Assembly: GCA_014380615.1 (NCBI GenBank)
Contig: JACMJM010000044.1
Location: 1-64,000, forward strand
DNA from: Sphingobacteriaceae bacterium
Lineage (GTDB): Bacteria > Bacteroidota > Bacteroidia > Sphingobacteriales > Sphingobacteriaceae
Length of the DNA stretch: 64,000 bases
Reading direction: 5' to 3'
The translations under genes were made by a program, and so were the position numbers. The notes under the pieces were generated by a model. That model did no database searches. It saw nothing but the letters and a program-made list of their open reading frames with translations, and was not told where the DNA came from. Of the stretch, positions 16,728-24,997 are shown piece after piece (position 1 is the stretch's first letter; each line of letters starts with the position of its first letter).

Positions 16728-17285
16728 ATGTTAAAGAAACTACACGAAGACCATCGCTATATTGAGGCATTGCTTCATAACGATAAAAAAGTTGTGCAGG
16801 AGATCTATGCTAAATTCGCCGGGAAAATAAAACGCTACATAATTAATAATAGCGGCTCGGAAAGTGATGCGGCAGATATATTGCAGGAGGCACTGATAGA
16901 TATCTACCAGCAGGCCAGGCATAAAGCATTTCAGTTAACTTGTCCCTTCGAGCCTTTTTTATTATTGGTGTGCAAACGTAAATGGCTTAATGAGTTAAAG
17001 AAAAAATCAGTTTTACAGGTAACAAATATTGACGATGCTTTATTAACAATTGGTGAGGATGTGTTTGCTGATGCCGAATTACTCGAGAAGCAGGAAGCTG
17101 AGGCGAAGCATTTTGAACAGATGTTCGAGAAGCTTGGCGAGAGATGCAAAGAGATTATCAGCGAAAGCCTTAAAGGCGATGCACAGGAGATGGTAGCTGA
17201 AAAACTGGGGGTAACTTATGGCTACCTGCGGAAAAAAAAGTCGGAATGTATGGCCGCTCTCATCCAATTAATTAATAAAAATTAA
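16728..17285 (+). CDS. ECF-like RNA polymerase sigma factor
   Basis: This 185-residue sigma-70 family protein has a region 2-like segment (EIYAKFAGKIKRYI then DAADILQEALIDIYQQ) and a region 4 helix-turn-helix (EMVAEKLGVTYGYLRKKKSECM). Regions 1 and 3 are missing, as in ECF factors. It is encoded divergently from the lipoprotein/PKD/CHAT genes and only 4 bp upstream of a membrane TPR protein that looks like its anti-sigma factor. It most likely directs transcription of both arms of this locus, which is inference from position. Confidence 0.88.
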   Translation: MLKKLHEDHRYIEALLHNDKKVVQEIYAKFAGKIKRYIINNSGSESDAADILQEALIDIYQQARHKAFQLTCPFEPFLLLVCKRKWLNELKKKSVLQVTNIDDALLTIGEDVFADAELLEKQEAEAKHFEQMFEKLGERCKEIISESLKGDAQEMVAEKLGVTYGYLRKKKSECMAALIQLINKN

Positions 17286-17289
17286 TGTT

Positions 17290-18018
17290 ATGAAATACAG
17301 CATGGAAGATATAGCACGATTTGCGGAGGGTGATATGGATGGTGATGAACGTGCGGAGTTCGAAAAAGTCCTGCAAGCGGATATAGATTTAAAATCTGGT
17401 TTGGCCAGCTATCAGAACATTCATTCATCGTTAAAAATGAAGTTAAGCAACGATGATAAGGACAAGGATTTTAAACAAACGCTGGATGAAGTTAGTGCCG
17501 ATTATTTTAAACAAAAATCGAAAGTAATACCGATTACCCGATACCTCGCCTGGACATCAGCAATTGCCGCGGTATTTGTTCTGTTCCTGATCTGGTCGCC
17601 ATGGCAGAAAGACTTATACAGGCAATATGCCGATACAGAAATGATAGCTATGGTAGAGAGAGGAGAGAACTCTGCTGCGCTGGATATGCAGCAGGCTGCA
17701 AACGCATTCAATAAAAAGGATTTCTCAGTGGCAAAAGCCACCTTGGAGAACGTGATTGGGGCCGAACCTGGAAATGCTACGGCCCGCTACTATTATGCAA
17801 TTTCTTTGATCGAAACCGGCGATGGTGCTAAAGCCCGAATTTTTTTTAGCGAATTATATAAGGGAACATCCGTATTTAAATATGATGCCGCATTCTATAC
17901 CGCCTTAAGTTTTATCAAAGAAAAGAATACTAAAAGTGCTATTGTTTGGCTGCGAAAAATTCCTGCCGACGCGGCTAAGTATGACGAATCGCGGGAGCTT
18001 TTAAACAAGCTGAAATAA
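17290..18018 (+). CDS. Membrane-spanning anti-sigma-like protein with periplasmic TPR domain
   Basis: The 242-residue protein has a cytoplasmic N-terminal part (1-84) beginning IARFAEGDMDGDERAEFEKVL, a pattern shared with Bacteroidota anti-sigma proteins. A single transmembrane helix (about 85-102) and a C-terminal region of TPR-like helix pairs (AANAFNKKDFSVAKATLENV, then ARYYYAISLIETGDGAKA) follow. It sits 4 bp after the sigma gene, so the two are surely co-transcribed. The likely job is to hold the sigma factor at the membrane and release it in response to a periplasmic event sensed by the TPR domain. No zinc-binding HxxxCxxC motif is present, so it is not a classical ZAS protein. Confidence 0.75.
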   Translation: MKYSMEDIARFAEGDMDGDERAEFEKVLQADIDLKSGLASYQNIHSSLKMKLSNDDKDKDFKQTLDEVSADYFKQKSKVIPITRYLAWTSAIAAVFVLFLIWSPWQKDLYRQYADTEMIAMVERGENSAALDMQQAANAFNKKDFSVAKATLENVIGAEPGNATARYYYAISLIETGDGAKARIFFSELYKGTSVFKYDAAFYTALSFIKEKNTKSAIVWLRKIPADAAKYDESRELLNKLK

Positions 18019-18035
18019 ATTTCGTTAGGTTTTAT

Positions 18036-19550
18036 ATGCTTAACCTTTTAACATCAGAGCAGATACGGCAGGCTGATAAATACACTATCAAGCATAGGCC
18101 TATCCAATCTATTGATCTGATGGAACATGCTGCTTTGGCATTCGTTGAGGCATTTATGAAAAACTATCCTGATAAGCGAAAAGCCATAGCCGTGTACTGC
18201 GGTACCGGGAATAATGGCGGAGATGGCCTGGCTATCGCACGACTATTATTTCGTAACGGATACAAAGTTGATGTTAAAATAGCCCGTTTTTCAGGCAAGT
18301 CGAGCAGCGATTTTGATGGTAACCTTGCCCGGTTAATGTCGCAGGGAATACTATTCGATGAGTTTAAGAAAGTAGCGGAGTTAAAAGAAGAAAGGGCATC
18401 GATTATTATCGACGCTTTATTAGGTTCGGGCCTGAATAAGCAATTAAACGGAGAATGGCTGACATTAGTGGAGTGGTTGAATAGTTTGGGGAGGACTATT
18501 GTTTCGGTAGATATTCCAACTGGTTTTAACGCGGAAGGGCCGGTGTCTAAACATGATGTAACCATCAAATCCGACCTAACCATCAGCTTTCAGCGTCCCA
18601 AATTAAATTTCCTTCTCCCCGAGTCGGAGTTCTGTATTAAGAGATTCGAGGTTGTAGAAATTGGTCTTGACGAGGAATTTATTCAGGCCTTAGACACGCC
18701 TTATTCTTTGATAACCGACCGCGACATCAAGAGAAGGCTTAAACCACGTGCTCAATTTAGTCACAAAGGAACTTTTGGCCATGCGTTAATATTGGCCGGG
18801 GGAACGGAGACTTTAGGTGCTGCGTTACTTTGCGCGGAAGCCTGCGTGAATACCGGCGCAGGATTAACCACGGCCTGTATCCCATCTGCGGGATTAACGG
18901 CTTTAAATATTCGCATTCCGGAGGCTATGGTTGCATTGCGCTATAATAATGCTCTTCCGGCTGATTTAAGCTGGGGAAAATTTAGATCGGTAGCTATCGG
19001 CCCAGGCCTCGGAACTTCGTCTGAAAGCAAACTAATCCTTCAGGAAACACTTAAAAACTTCAGACATCCCTTAGTGGTAGATGCTGATGCTATTAATTTG
19101 ATCGCCACCAATCCGGAGCTAATTTTTATGGTTCCAAAACATTCAATTTTCACGCCTCATGTAAAAGAGTTCGACAGGCTTTTTGGCGACCATGAAAATT
19201 GGTGGAACAGGTTAGAAACGGGATTAAAAAAAGCAAAGGAATTAGAGTGCATCATTGTCCTCAAAAACCGATACACCATCATCTTTACTCCCGAAGGCAA
19301 ATGTATTTTCAATCCCACCGGAACTCCAGCTATGGCTACCGGAGGCATGGGCGATGTATTGACCGGAATGATAGTTTCTTTTCTGGTTCAGGGTTATAAG
19401 CCGGAAGACGCGGCTATACTAGGTGTGTTCTTGCATGGCGCAGCAGGGCAGGAGATTGTACATAAAAAAGGGTTGGCGATTGTGATACCAAGTAAGCTTA
19501 TTCAATATATAGCCCAGGTAATTTATTCATACCAGAAAGGCAATGATTAA
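18036..19550 (+). CDS. nnr: Bifunctional NAD(P)H-hydrate epimerase / ADP-dependent NAD(P)H-hydrate dehydratase
   Basis: This 504-residue fusion repairs hydrated NAD(P)H. The N-terminal YjeF_N epimerase domain (1-210) has VYCGTGNNGGDGLAIARLL and DALLGSGLN. The C-terminal carbohydrate-kinase-like dehydratase domain (about 230-504) has HKGTFGHALILAG and the NPTGTPAMATGGMGDVLTG segment, whose GMGD carries the catalytic aspartate. It follows the anti-sigma gene by 17 bp but is probably a housekeeping neighbour rather than part of that system. Its stop codon overlaps the convergent GxxExxY gene by 4 bp. Confidence 0.95.
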   Translation: MLNLLTSEQIRQADKYTIKHRPIQSIDLMEHAALAFVEAFMKNYPDKRKAIAVYCGTGNNGGDGLAIARLLFRNGYKVDVKIARFSGKSSSDFDGNLARLMSQGILFDEFKKVAELKEERASIIIDALLGSGLNKQLNGEWLTLVEWLNSLGRTIVSVDIPTGFNAEGPVSKHDVTIKSDLTISFQRPKLNFLLPESEFCIKRFEVVEIGLDEEFIQALDTPYSLITDRDIKRRLKPRAQFSHKGTFGHALILAGGTETLGAALLCAEACVNTGAGLTTACIPSAGLTALNIRIPEAMVALRYNNALPADLSWGKFRSVAIGPGLGTSSESKLILQETLKNFRHPLVVDADAINLIATNPELIFMVPKHSIFTPHVKEFDRLFGDHENWWNRLETGLKKAKELECIIVLKNRYTIIFTPEGKCIFNPTGTPAMATGGMGDVLTGMIVSFLVQGYKPEDAAILGVFLHGAAGQEIVHKKGLAIVIPSKLIQYIAQVIYSYQKGND

Positions 19551-19936
19551 AGTTGGAGTAGCAGGTTGTTAGCAATTCTATGAATCCCGGTCTTTAATAA
19601 TTTGCAGTTGAAGTTTATTAATAATCCCAATTGTAAATTAGATAATTTAAGATATGTAAGAAGTTGTGCGTAGTGCACAGGTGCAAGAGATTCAACAGAT
19701 TTTACTTCAATAATCAATTTGTTTTCAACTAAGAGATCTATTCTGTAGCCAATATCCATTTTGACTTCTTTGTAAATAAAAGGCATTGGTACTTGTTGTC
19801 TTACATCTAGACCCGCTTCTCGAAGATCGAAAGCAAGGGCATTTTCATAAGAAGATTCAAGTAGCCCGGGACCGATGTTTTTATGAAGTTCCAAGGCTAG
19901 GCCAATGACTTCATAGGAAATTTCGTTTACTGTCAT
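19547..19936 (-). CDS. GxxExxY protein (PD-(D/E)XK nuclease-fold family)
   Basis: The 129-residue protein has the family name motif in GPGLLESSYENAL and a nuclease-like core: acidic D in GYRIDLLVE, then IIEVKSVESL with E-x-K. These are the residues of a PD-(D/E)XK active site. GxxExxY genes are common single genes in Bacteroidota, often in mobile or repeat-rich spots; their role is unsettled. It stands alone and converges on nnr, overlapping its stop codon by 4 bp. The dispersed repeat array begins about 90 bp upstream. Confidence 0.88.
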   Translation of the reverse strand: MTVNEISYEVIGLALELHKNIGPGLLESSYENALAFDLREAGLDVRQQVPMPFIYKEVKMDIGYRIDLLVENKLIIEVKSVESLAPVHYAQLLTYLKLSNLQLGLLINFNCKLLKTGIHRIANNLLLQL

Positions 19937-20025
19937 GTGATAGGTAGGTGGTTTACTCGAAGCAAATTAGGAAAAATCGAGAAAAAGGGAAAGTTTTGGT
20001 GTTGGTTTTGCAAAAATTAAATAAA

Positions 20026-20215
20026 GGTTCACGCAAAGCAAAATAAGGGGAAAACACGCAAAGAGCGCAAAGAAATTCGGGCTGAAAAACCTAACTATAG
20101 CACATGCAAAGCCTTTGCGATCTTTGCGTGATCTCAACTTTGCGTCCTTTGCGTGAAATAGAAGGTTCCTGCAAAGCAAAATAAGGAGTATTCAACTTTG
20201 TGGTCTTTCCGTGAA
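20026..20215. repeat. Dispersed CGCAAAG-rich repeat, one full and one partial copy
   Basis: The region between the GxxExxY and lipA genes is filled by a repeat: a full copy (20026-20158) and a partial second copy (20164-20215). The full copy has GGTTCACGCAAAGCAAAATA at its left end and CCTTTGCGTGAA at its right end, with internal GCGCAAAGAAATT and TTTGCGATCTTTGCGTG. Its reverse complement matches the repeat at 59622-59752 along nearly its whole length. It contains no credible gene. Confidence 0.85.
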
Positions 20216-20232
20216 AATATTTATGCCTAAAA

Positions 20233-21120
20233 TCAATCCAAAACCTGATCAAATAAATGCTTCTCCGCATGATAAGACGACCTAACCAGTGGCCCGCTTT
20301 CTACATACTTGAAACCCATTTTCTGCCCGATCTCTTTATACTTCGCAAATTGGTCGGGATGAATCCAGTCTAATACAGGATGATGATTTTTTGTTGGTTG
20401 CAGATATTGTCCGATAGTTAGGATGTGTACTCCTGCATCTGCCAGATCTTGCATCGTTTCGATAACGTCTGTCTCAGTCTCACCCAAGCCAAGCATAATT
20501 CCCGATTTGGTTCTGATCCCAAATTCTGAAATACGTTTTAGAGCCTCCATGCTTCTGTCGTATTTAGCCTGTATGCGTACTTCTTTGGTTAAGCGCCGTA
20601 CAGTTTCAATGTTATGAGAAATAACTTCAGGGCGTTCTTCACATACCCGATACAAATTCTCCCAAACGCCCCTAAAATCCGGAATTAAGGTCTCCATTGT
20701 GGTTTGCGGACTTTCGCGACGTATCGCCCTAATAGTTTCCGCCCAAATGATCGAACCTCCGTCTTTCAAATCATCGCGGTCTACAGATGTAATAACCGCA
20801 TGCTTCACATTCATCAATTTGATAGAGTTGGCAACCCGGTTCGGCTCGTCTAAGTCAACGGCTAAAGGCCTTCCGGTTGCAACGGCGCAGAAAGAACAGG
20901 AGCGAGTGCAGATATTGCCTAAAATCATGAAAGTTGCGGTACCGGCACCCCAGCACTCACCCATATTGGGGCAGTTTCCGCTTTCGCAAATAGTGTGGAG
21001 TTTATGAGTGTCAACAACACCACGTACATGCGCATATTCTTTTCCCACAGGGAGTTTTACCCTCAACCAGTTCGGTCTGCGTGCTGTCTGGTTTGCTGGA
21101 ATAACCGGCAATTCAATCAT
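20233..21120 (-). CDS. lipA: Lipoyl synthase
   Basis: The 295-residue radical SAM enzyme inserts two sulfur atoms into protein-bound octanoyl groups to make lipoate. Both iron-sulfur clusters are represented: the auxiliary cluster cysteines in [12 protein letters not shown] and the radical SAM CxxxCxxC in CTRSCSFC. The C-terminal serine that ligates the auxiliary cluster is probably in [10 protein letters not shown]. No lipB is adjacent. TACATTTG, a perfect TAnnTTTG, lies only 4 nt upstream of the ATG, which would give a nearly leaderless transcript. Confidence 0.97.
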   Translation of the reverse strand: MIELPVIPANQTARRPNWLRVKLPVGKEYAHVRGVVDTHKLHTICESGNCPNMGECWGAGTATFMILGNICTRSCSFCAVATGRPLAVDLDEPNRVANSIKLMNVKHAVITSVDRDDLKDGGSIIWAETIRAIRRESPQTTMETLIPDFRGVWENLYRVCEERPEVISHNIETVRRLTKEVRIQAKYDRSMEALKRISEFGIRTKSGIMLGLGETETDVIETMQDLADAGVHILTIGQYLQPTKNHHPVLDWIHPDQFAKYKEIGQKMGFKYVESGPLVRSSYHAEKHLFDQVLD

Positions 21121-21139
21121 AGTACAAATGTAGTTTATA

Positions 21140-21170
21140 GATATGAGATGTAAGATATGAGATGTGAGAT
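21140..21170. repeat. Short tandem repeat upstream of lipA
   Basis: Two adjacent copies of a 14-mer (GATATGAGATGTAA and GATATGAGATGTGA) plus a partial GAT lie between the divergent lipA and OsmC-like genes. Confidence 0.7.
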
Positions 21171-21233
21171 TTTGACAAAGTGGTTAAGATTTTTGTAGTT
21201 AACTTTTACCTTTATGCTTTAACCTTACAATAC

Positions 21234-21638
21234 ATGGCAACATCAACAGTAACATACCTCGGTGATTTACGAACCGAAGCGATTCATCTCCAATCAGGCG
21301 AAAAAATCATTACCGATCCGCCGGTCGACAATAAAGGAAAAGGCGAAGCATTCTCGCCAACCGATCTTCTCGCCACTTCTCTTGGAAGTTGTATGCTCAC
21401 GATTATGGGAATAGCCGCATCCGAACGCAATATCGACATCGCGGGTACAACCTGCTCGATAACAAAGATTATGGCAGCCGCGCCGCGCAGAGTTAGCGAA
21501 ATACATGCTGAGGTAATTTTACCTTCTTCACTCTCGGAAAAAGAAAGAGCAATATTAGAACATGCGGCTAAAACCTGTCCGGTTTTTTACAGCCTGCATC
21601 CGGATATCGAGAAAATAATGACGTTTAAATACAGCTGA
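21234..21638 (+). CDS. OsmC family protein
   Basis: Starting at MATSTVTYLG gives a 134-residue OsmC-type protein; an earlier in-frame start adds an unrelated hydrophobic tail and is not preferred. The two redox cysteines of the family are present, in TSLGSCMLTIMG and KTCPVFYSL. OsmC/Ohr proteins reduce organic or fatty-acid hydroperoxides in the cytoplasm with thiol cofactors. A ytxJ gene converges on it 8 bp downstream, and both fit a thiol-redox theme. Whether it is OsmC, Ohr or the YhfA type was not resolved. Confidence 0.9.
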   Translation: MATSTVTYLGDLRTEAIHLQSGEKIITDPPVDNKGKGEAFSPTDLLATSLGSCMLTIMGIAASERNIDIAGTTCSITKIMAAAPRRVSEIHAEVILPSSLSEKERAILEHAAKTCPVFYSLHPDIEKIMTFKYS

Positions 21639-21646
21639 AACCTTAT

Positions 21647-21985
21647 TTAAGAGTTTACCGCCATCTGTTCGGCAGTTTCTTCCGCAGAAATATCACTATG
21701 TGAAGTTTCATAAATACATTCGCCGCCCTTAATTAGCAACAATTGGGGCGATTCATGATGAACCTTAAACGTATCGGCGATAGCGTTAGATATATTTCGA
21801 TTTTTGATAAGGTCGAGAAAGTAAACAGAAGTTTCAGTTGGCAAGGCGTCCCATTCGAATTCGAATTTTCGTTTAGCCATAAGGCTGATAGAACAGCGTG
21901 TACTATGTTTAAACAAGATGTTATAGCCAGGCGCTTGTTTAATAGCCTCCAATTGATCGATACTTTCTAAAGGGATCCAGTTCAT
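21647..21985 (-). CDS. ytxJ: Bacillithiol-system redox protein YtxJ (monothiol bacilliredoxin family)
   Basis: The 112-residue thioredoxin-fold protein has the single-cysteine motif KHSTRCSISLMAKRKF at the position of the thioredoxin CxxC, and VHHESPQLLLIKGGE with the cis-proline-like Pro. This fits YtxJ (BrxC family), which removes bacillithiol from proteins. It supports active bacillithiol metabolism together with bshA. It converges on the OsmC-like gene. Confidence 0.88.
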   Translation of the reverse strand: MNWIPLESIDQLEAIKQAPGYNILFKHSTRCSISLMAKRKFEFEWDALPTETSVYFLDLIKNRNISNAIADTFKVHHESPQLLLIKGGECIYETSHSDISAEETAEQMAVNS

Positions 21986-22073
21986 ATAAAAAGAAACTCA
22001 AAAATAGGGAGGGATGATACAATCTTCCAAGGCGGGCAGACGCTTTTCGGATAATATTACAAATAGATTGCGA

Positions 22074-22196
22074 TTACTTGCCGGATCTTCGCGCTTTCGG
22101 ATAAGAGTTATAGGCAGGACAGATCTTGGAAGAACAAGATTCTAATGCTGCGCCAACGGTAAACAAAAGAATTAATATAATAGCAGTTCTTTTCAT
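22074..22196 (-). CDS. Small lipoprotein (40 residues)
   Basis: A 40-codon frame encodes MKRTAIILILLFTVGAALES then CSSKICPAY. The first 20 residues form a lipoprotein signal ending in LES before Cys21, followed by a short Cys/Tyr/Lys tail (NSYPKARRSGK). Similar tiny SCSSKxCPAY lipoproteins are familiar from Bacteroidota genomes, although no function is known. It lies upstream of ytxJ on the same strand. Coding is supported by the lipobox and the second conserved-looking cysteine; it is easily missed by gene callers. Confidence 0.65.
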   Translation of the reverse strand: MKRTAIILILLFTVGAALESCSSKICPAYNSYPKARRSGK

Positions 22197-22252
22197 AATG
22201 AGCGTAAAAATATTAAAATTCCCCTACAATACGAAAGTTAGATTAATAAGTT

Positions 22253-22747
22253 TCAATGGGTTAGATTTTTTTGCAATTCGGCCATTAATAAAGCAGTAGC
22301 GGCAGCCTCTTCTCCTTTGTTGCCATGCCTGCCACCCGCACGTGCCTGTGCTTGTTCTAATGTATTTGTGGTAAGTACGCCAAACACAACAGGTTTATTG
22401 TATTTGATAGATACGTTACTTATGCCGTTTGCTACAGCATTACAAATAAAATCGAAATGAGGAGTCTCACCCTGTATTACACAGCCTAGGCAAATAACCG
22501 CATCAACATTTTTTTTGGCTAAGAGAATATCCGCCCCCGAGGTTAATTCAAAACTTCCGGGAACAGTAATTTCTAAAATGTCTTCCGGCTTCACACCCTG
22601 CTTTTCGAGCATTTGCACGGCACCATTATATAAAGCACCTGTAATTTCCGCATTCCACTGCGCGGTAACAATGCCAAATTTAAAATCTTCGCCCGAGGGT
22701 ATCACAGTGTGGCTGAAATCTGATAAGCTTTTAAGGTGTGTTGCCAT
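22253..22747 (-). CDS. ribH: 6,7-dimethyl-8-ribityllumazine synthase
   Basis: Starting at MATHLKSLSD gives 164 residues, the usual RibH size. The enzyme condenses 5-amino-6-ribitylaminouracil with dihydroxybutanone phosphate in riboflavin synthesis. Recognisable parts are FGIVTAQWNAEIT, VPGSFELTSGADIL, CLGCVIQGETPHFDFICNAVANG with the catalytic histidine, and GVLTTNTLEQAQARAGGRHGNKG. No other rib genes or FMN riboswitch are adjacent. It follows the TPR membrane protein gene on the same strand, with a hairpin in between. Confidence 0.96.
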   Translation of the reverse strand: MATHLKSLSDFSHTVIPSGEDFKFGIVTAQWNAEITGALYNGAVQMLEKQGVKPEDILEITVPGSFELTSGADILLAKKNVDAVICLGCVIQGETPHFDFICNAVANGISNVSIKYNKPVVFGVLTTNTLEQAQARAGGRHGNKGEEAAATALLMAELQKNLTH

Positions 22748-22760
22748 AGTGTTTAAATAC

Positions 22761-22788
22761 AAATGGTTACCCAAAAGAGTAACCATTT
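22761..22788. terminator. Hairpin between the TPR gene and ribH
   Basis: A perfect 10-bp inverted repeat (AAATGGTTAC / GTAACCATTT) with an 8-nt loop lies between the two minus-strand genes. The T run is on the plus-strand side, so on the minus strand it may instead be an attenuator or processing site. Confidence 0.5.
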
Positions 22789-22810
22789 TTTAATGAGGAT
22801 TGAGACTTTG

Positions 22811-23491
22811 TTATTCCTGGCGTGCTTCAGCACGAGCTATATAGGCATCTATCAAAGAAGCTTCATAACTTTCAGGATATTCTTGTTTAATGGTTTTGTA
22901 AACATCTAAAGCCGAATCATATTCTTTTTCTTCTTCATAAACTAAACCTAATTTCTTTAAAAAGAGAGGAGTAGTGAATGCATTTTTAGATTTATCGGCT
23001 GCTTTCTTGTAATATGTCTCCGCTTTGCTGTAATCTTTTAATTCAGAATAAGCATCGCCCAGCATTCCCAACACCAGAGGGTCGATAACAGGGCTTCCTG
23101 TGGCACTGTAGCTTCCAAGCGCGTCTGCTGCTTTTTGAAACTCGCCTTTCTGAAGGTATAATCCACCCAGATAAGCGTTGGCAAGATTCGCGGATTTTGT
23201 ATTGGAGTATTCCTCAACTATTTTTTCAAATCCGGGATACGATCCGTCACCCTTAACGGCTTTGTCTTTCAACGAATCGGCTGCCAAATATTCTTCGGCT
23301 TTGTACATTTCGTTTGCCGCTTTTTGCGATCTCGGATCAAGATAGAATTTTTGATAACCGATATAAAGCAGTACCAGGGCCACAATAGCACCACCAATTA
23401 CTGCCAGACTTTTTTTATTCTCTTGCACAAAACTTCCCGTGCCGCCGGCTTTAGCGGGCTTTGTTATAGTATCTTTTTGATTAGTTGCCAT
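22811..23491 (-). CDS. Membrane-anchored tetratricopeptide repeat protein (YfgM-like)
   Basis: The 226-residue protein has a short cytoplasmic N terminus, one transmembrane helix (about 28-46, SLAVIGGAIVALVLLYIGY) and a periplasmic TPR domain with at least three repeats (LGMLGDAYSELKDYSKAETYYKKAAD is one). The architecture resembles YfgM, a SecYEG-associated inner-membrane protein in E. coli, but Bacteroidota have many such proteins and the equivalence is tentative. It is divergent from recF. Confidence 0.8.
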   Translation of the reverse strand: MATNQKDTITKPAKAGGTGSFVQENKKSLAVIGGAIVALVLLYIGYQKFYLDPRSQKAANEMYKAEEYLAADSLKDKAVKGDGSYPGFEKIVEEYSNTKSANLANAYLGGLYLQKGEFQKAADALGSYSATGSPVIDPLVLGMLGDAYSELKDYSKAETYYKKAADKSKNAFTTPLFLKKLGLVYEEEKEYDSALDVYKTIKQEYPESYEASLIDAYIARAEARQE

Positions 23492-23586
23492 TTGCGTTTT
23501 AAAAAATTGAAGTTTGCAAAAATACAGTTTTAGCTTTTACAATCAAGCCCTCTTTAAATTTAAAAAACAGAATGCCATCTAAACTG

Positions 23587-23594
23587 TAACTTTG
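23587..23594 (+). promoter_or_regulatory. Candidate -7 element of recF
   Basis: TAACTTTG fits TAnnTTTG and is followed by CGTCTCTT, much like the CGTTTCTT that follows the nrnA -7 element. It lies 13 nt before the recF start; no clear -33 element was seen. Confidence 0.45.
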
Positions 23595-23607
23595 CGTCTC
23601 TTACGCT

Positions 23608-24720
23608 ATGTGGCTTCAAAAAATATCGCTTCTTAATTTTAAAAATTATGAGGAGGCAGAACTAACTTTTTCTGCTTCCGTGAACGCTTTCGCGGGAAAT
23701 AACGGGGCCGGTAAAACAAACCTGCTCGATGCCATACACTATTTGTCTTTATGTAAAAGTTATTTTAATCCCATAGACTCTCAACAAATTCTCCAGGGAG
23801 CTGAATTTTTTATGATTCAGGGCGAATTCGACAGGCAAGATACTGATGAAGTGGTCGCCTGTTCGTTAAAACGAAATCAAAAAAAGCAATTTAAACGGAA
23901 TAAAAAGGAATATCAGCGTTTGGCAGATCATATCGGCTTATTTCCTTTGGTGATGATCTCTCCTTACGACATAAGCATTATTATTGAGGGCAGTGAGGAA
24001 AGGAGAAGATTTATTGATAACGTGATCTCTCAAACAGATAATCAGTATCTGGATGAAATAATCGTTTACAATAAGAATCTGGCTAACCGTAATGCTCTTT
24101 TACGCAATATCGCTCAAACAGGAAGATATGATGCTCAGCTTTTAGAAATTTACGACGATCAACTAGTGGCATCGGGAAGCATTATTTACGAAAAGCGCAA
24201 GTTGTTTATGGATAATTTCCTTCCGGTTTTCGCCGCTCATTATAAATATCTTACCGATGATGCAGAGCAGGTTGAGCTTATTTACGATTCACAATTAGCT
24301 AAAGAAGACTTTTCGGCCTTGTTGAAAAAAGCCCTGGAGCGCGACCGGGTTCTCGAGCGCAGCACTACCGGAATTCACAAAGATGATTTATTGTGTTCTA
24401 TTCATGGAATGCCGCTAAAAAAGTTTGGCTCTCAGGGCCAGCAAAAATCTTTTCTGATCGCCCTTAAACTAGCGCAATACACTTATTTGAATGAGAAGAA
24501 AGGGTTTAAACCTTTACTGCTGCTGGATGATATATTCGACAAGCTTGACGATTTGCGCATAACAAAACTAATGCAAATGGTTTCGCATGATGATTTCGGC
24601 CAGATCTTTATTACCGATACCAGCTCTGAACGGGTAGAAAGAATTTTCAGCGGAATTGGAGTGGGCTTGAGTATCTTTGAGATAGAAAACGGAGCGGTAA
24701 AGCAACATGGGCAGAACTAA
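23608..24720 (+). CDS. recF: DNA replication and repair protein RecF
   Basis: The 370-residue SMC-like ATPase loads RecA at single-stranded gaps. It has Walker A AGNNGAGKTNLLDAI, the signature-like KKFGSQGQQKS and the Walker B segment PLLLLDDIFDKLD. It overlaps the DUF721 gene by 14 bp, so the two are translationally coupled, an arrangement seen widely in Bacteroidota. dnaA, dnaN and gyrB are not adjacent, unlike in many other bacteria. Confidence 0.96.
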   Translation: MWLQKISLLNFKNYEEAELTFSASVNAFAGNNGAGKTNLLDAIHYLSLCKSYFNPIDSQQILQGAEFFMIQGEFDRQDTDEVVACSLKRNQKKQFKRNKKEYQRLADHIGLFPLVMISPYDISIIIEGSEERRRFIDNVISQTDNQYLDEIIVYNKNLANRNALLRNIAQTGRYDAQLLEIYDDQLVASGSIIYEKRKLFMDNFLPVFAAHYKYLTDDAEQVELIYDSQLAKEDFSALLKKALERDRVLERSTTGIHKDDLLCSIHGMPLKKFGSQGQQKSFLIALKLAQYTYLNEKKGFKPLLLLDDIFDKLDDLRITKLMQMVSHDDFGQIFITDTSSERVERIFSGIGVGLSIFEIENGAVKQHGQN

Positions 24721-24997
24721 CGATAAACCTTTAAAAGAAGCGATTGAACAATTGCTTAATGTTTACAAGTTGAGACGTAAGTTTGATGAAACGTCGTTAA
24801 TCGCCGCATGGCCCGAATTAATGGGTAAAGCAGTTGCCAACCGAACCAGCCAGCTGTATATTCGTGATCGGAAATTATTTATTAAGGTCGAATCCTCTGT
24901 GTTGAAGAATGAATTGGTAATGATTCGTTCGGAAATTGTAAAACGGATGAATGAACGGGCAGGATCTAAAGTGTTGGATGATATTGTGTTTGTGTAG
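24707..24997 (+). CDS. DUF721 domain protein (DciA-like)
   Basis: The 96-residue protein consists only of a DUF721/DciA-type fold, with AWPELMGKAVANRTS and a later strand LFIKVESSVLKNEL. DciA loads the replicative helicase in many bacteria, so a replication role is plausible here, next to recF. It starts inside recF and ends at a palindromic repeat. The family is clear; the helicase-loading role in this organism is inference. Confidence 0.85.
   Translation: MGRTNDKPLKEAIEQLLNVYKLRRKFDETSLIAAWPELMGKAVANRTSQLYIRDRKLFIKVESSVLKNELVMIRSEIVKRMNERAGSKVLDDIVFV

Noticed and set aside
19967..20179. 70-codon minus-strand frame next to the GxxExxY gene.
   Set aside because: It lies mostly within the dispersed repeat and has no domain or start signal.
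20026..20215. CRISPR-like array of CGCAAAG repeats.
   Set aside because: The repeated words are irregularly spaced, with no uniform spacers, and the same unit occurs elsewhere in inverted orientation. A dispersed repeat fits better.
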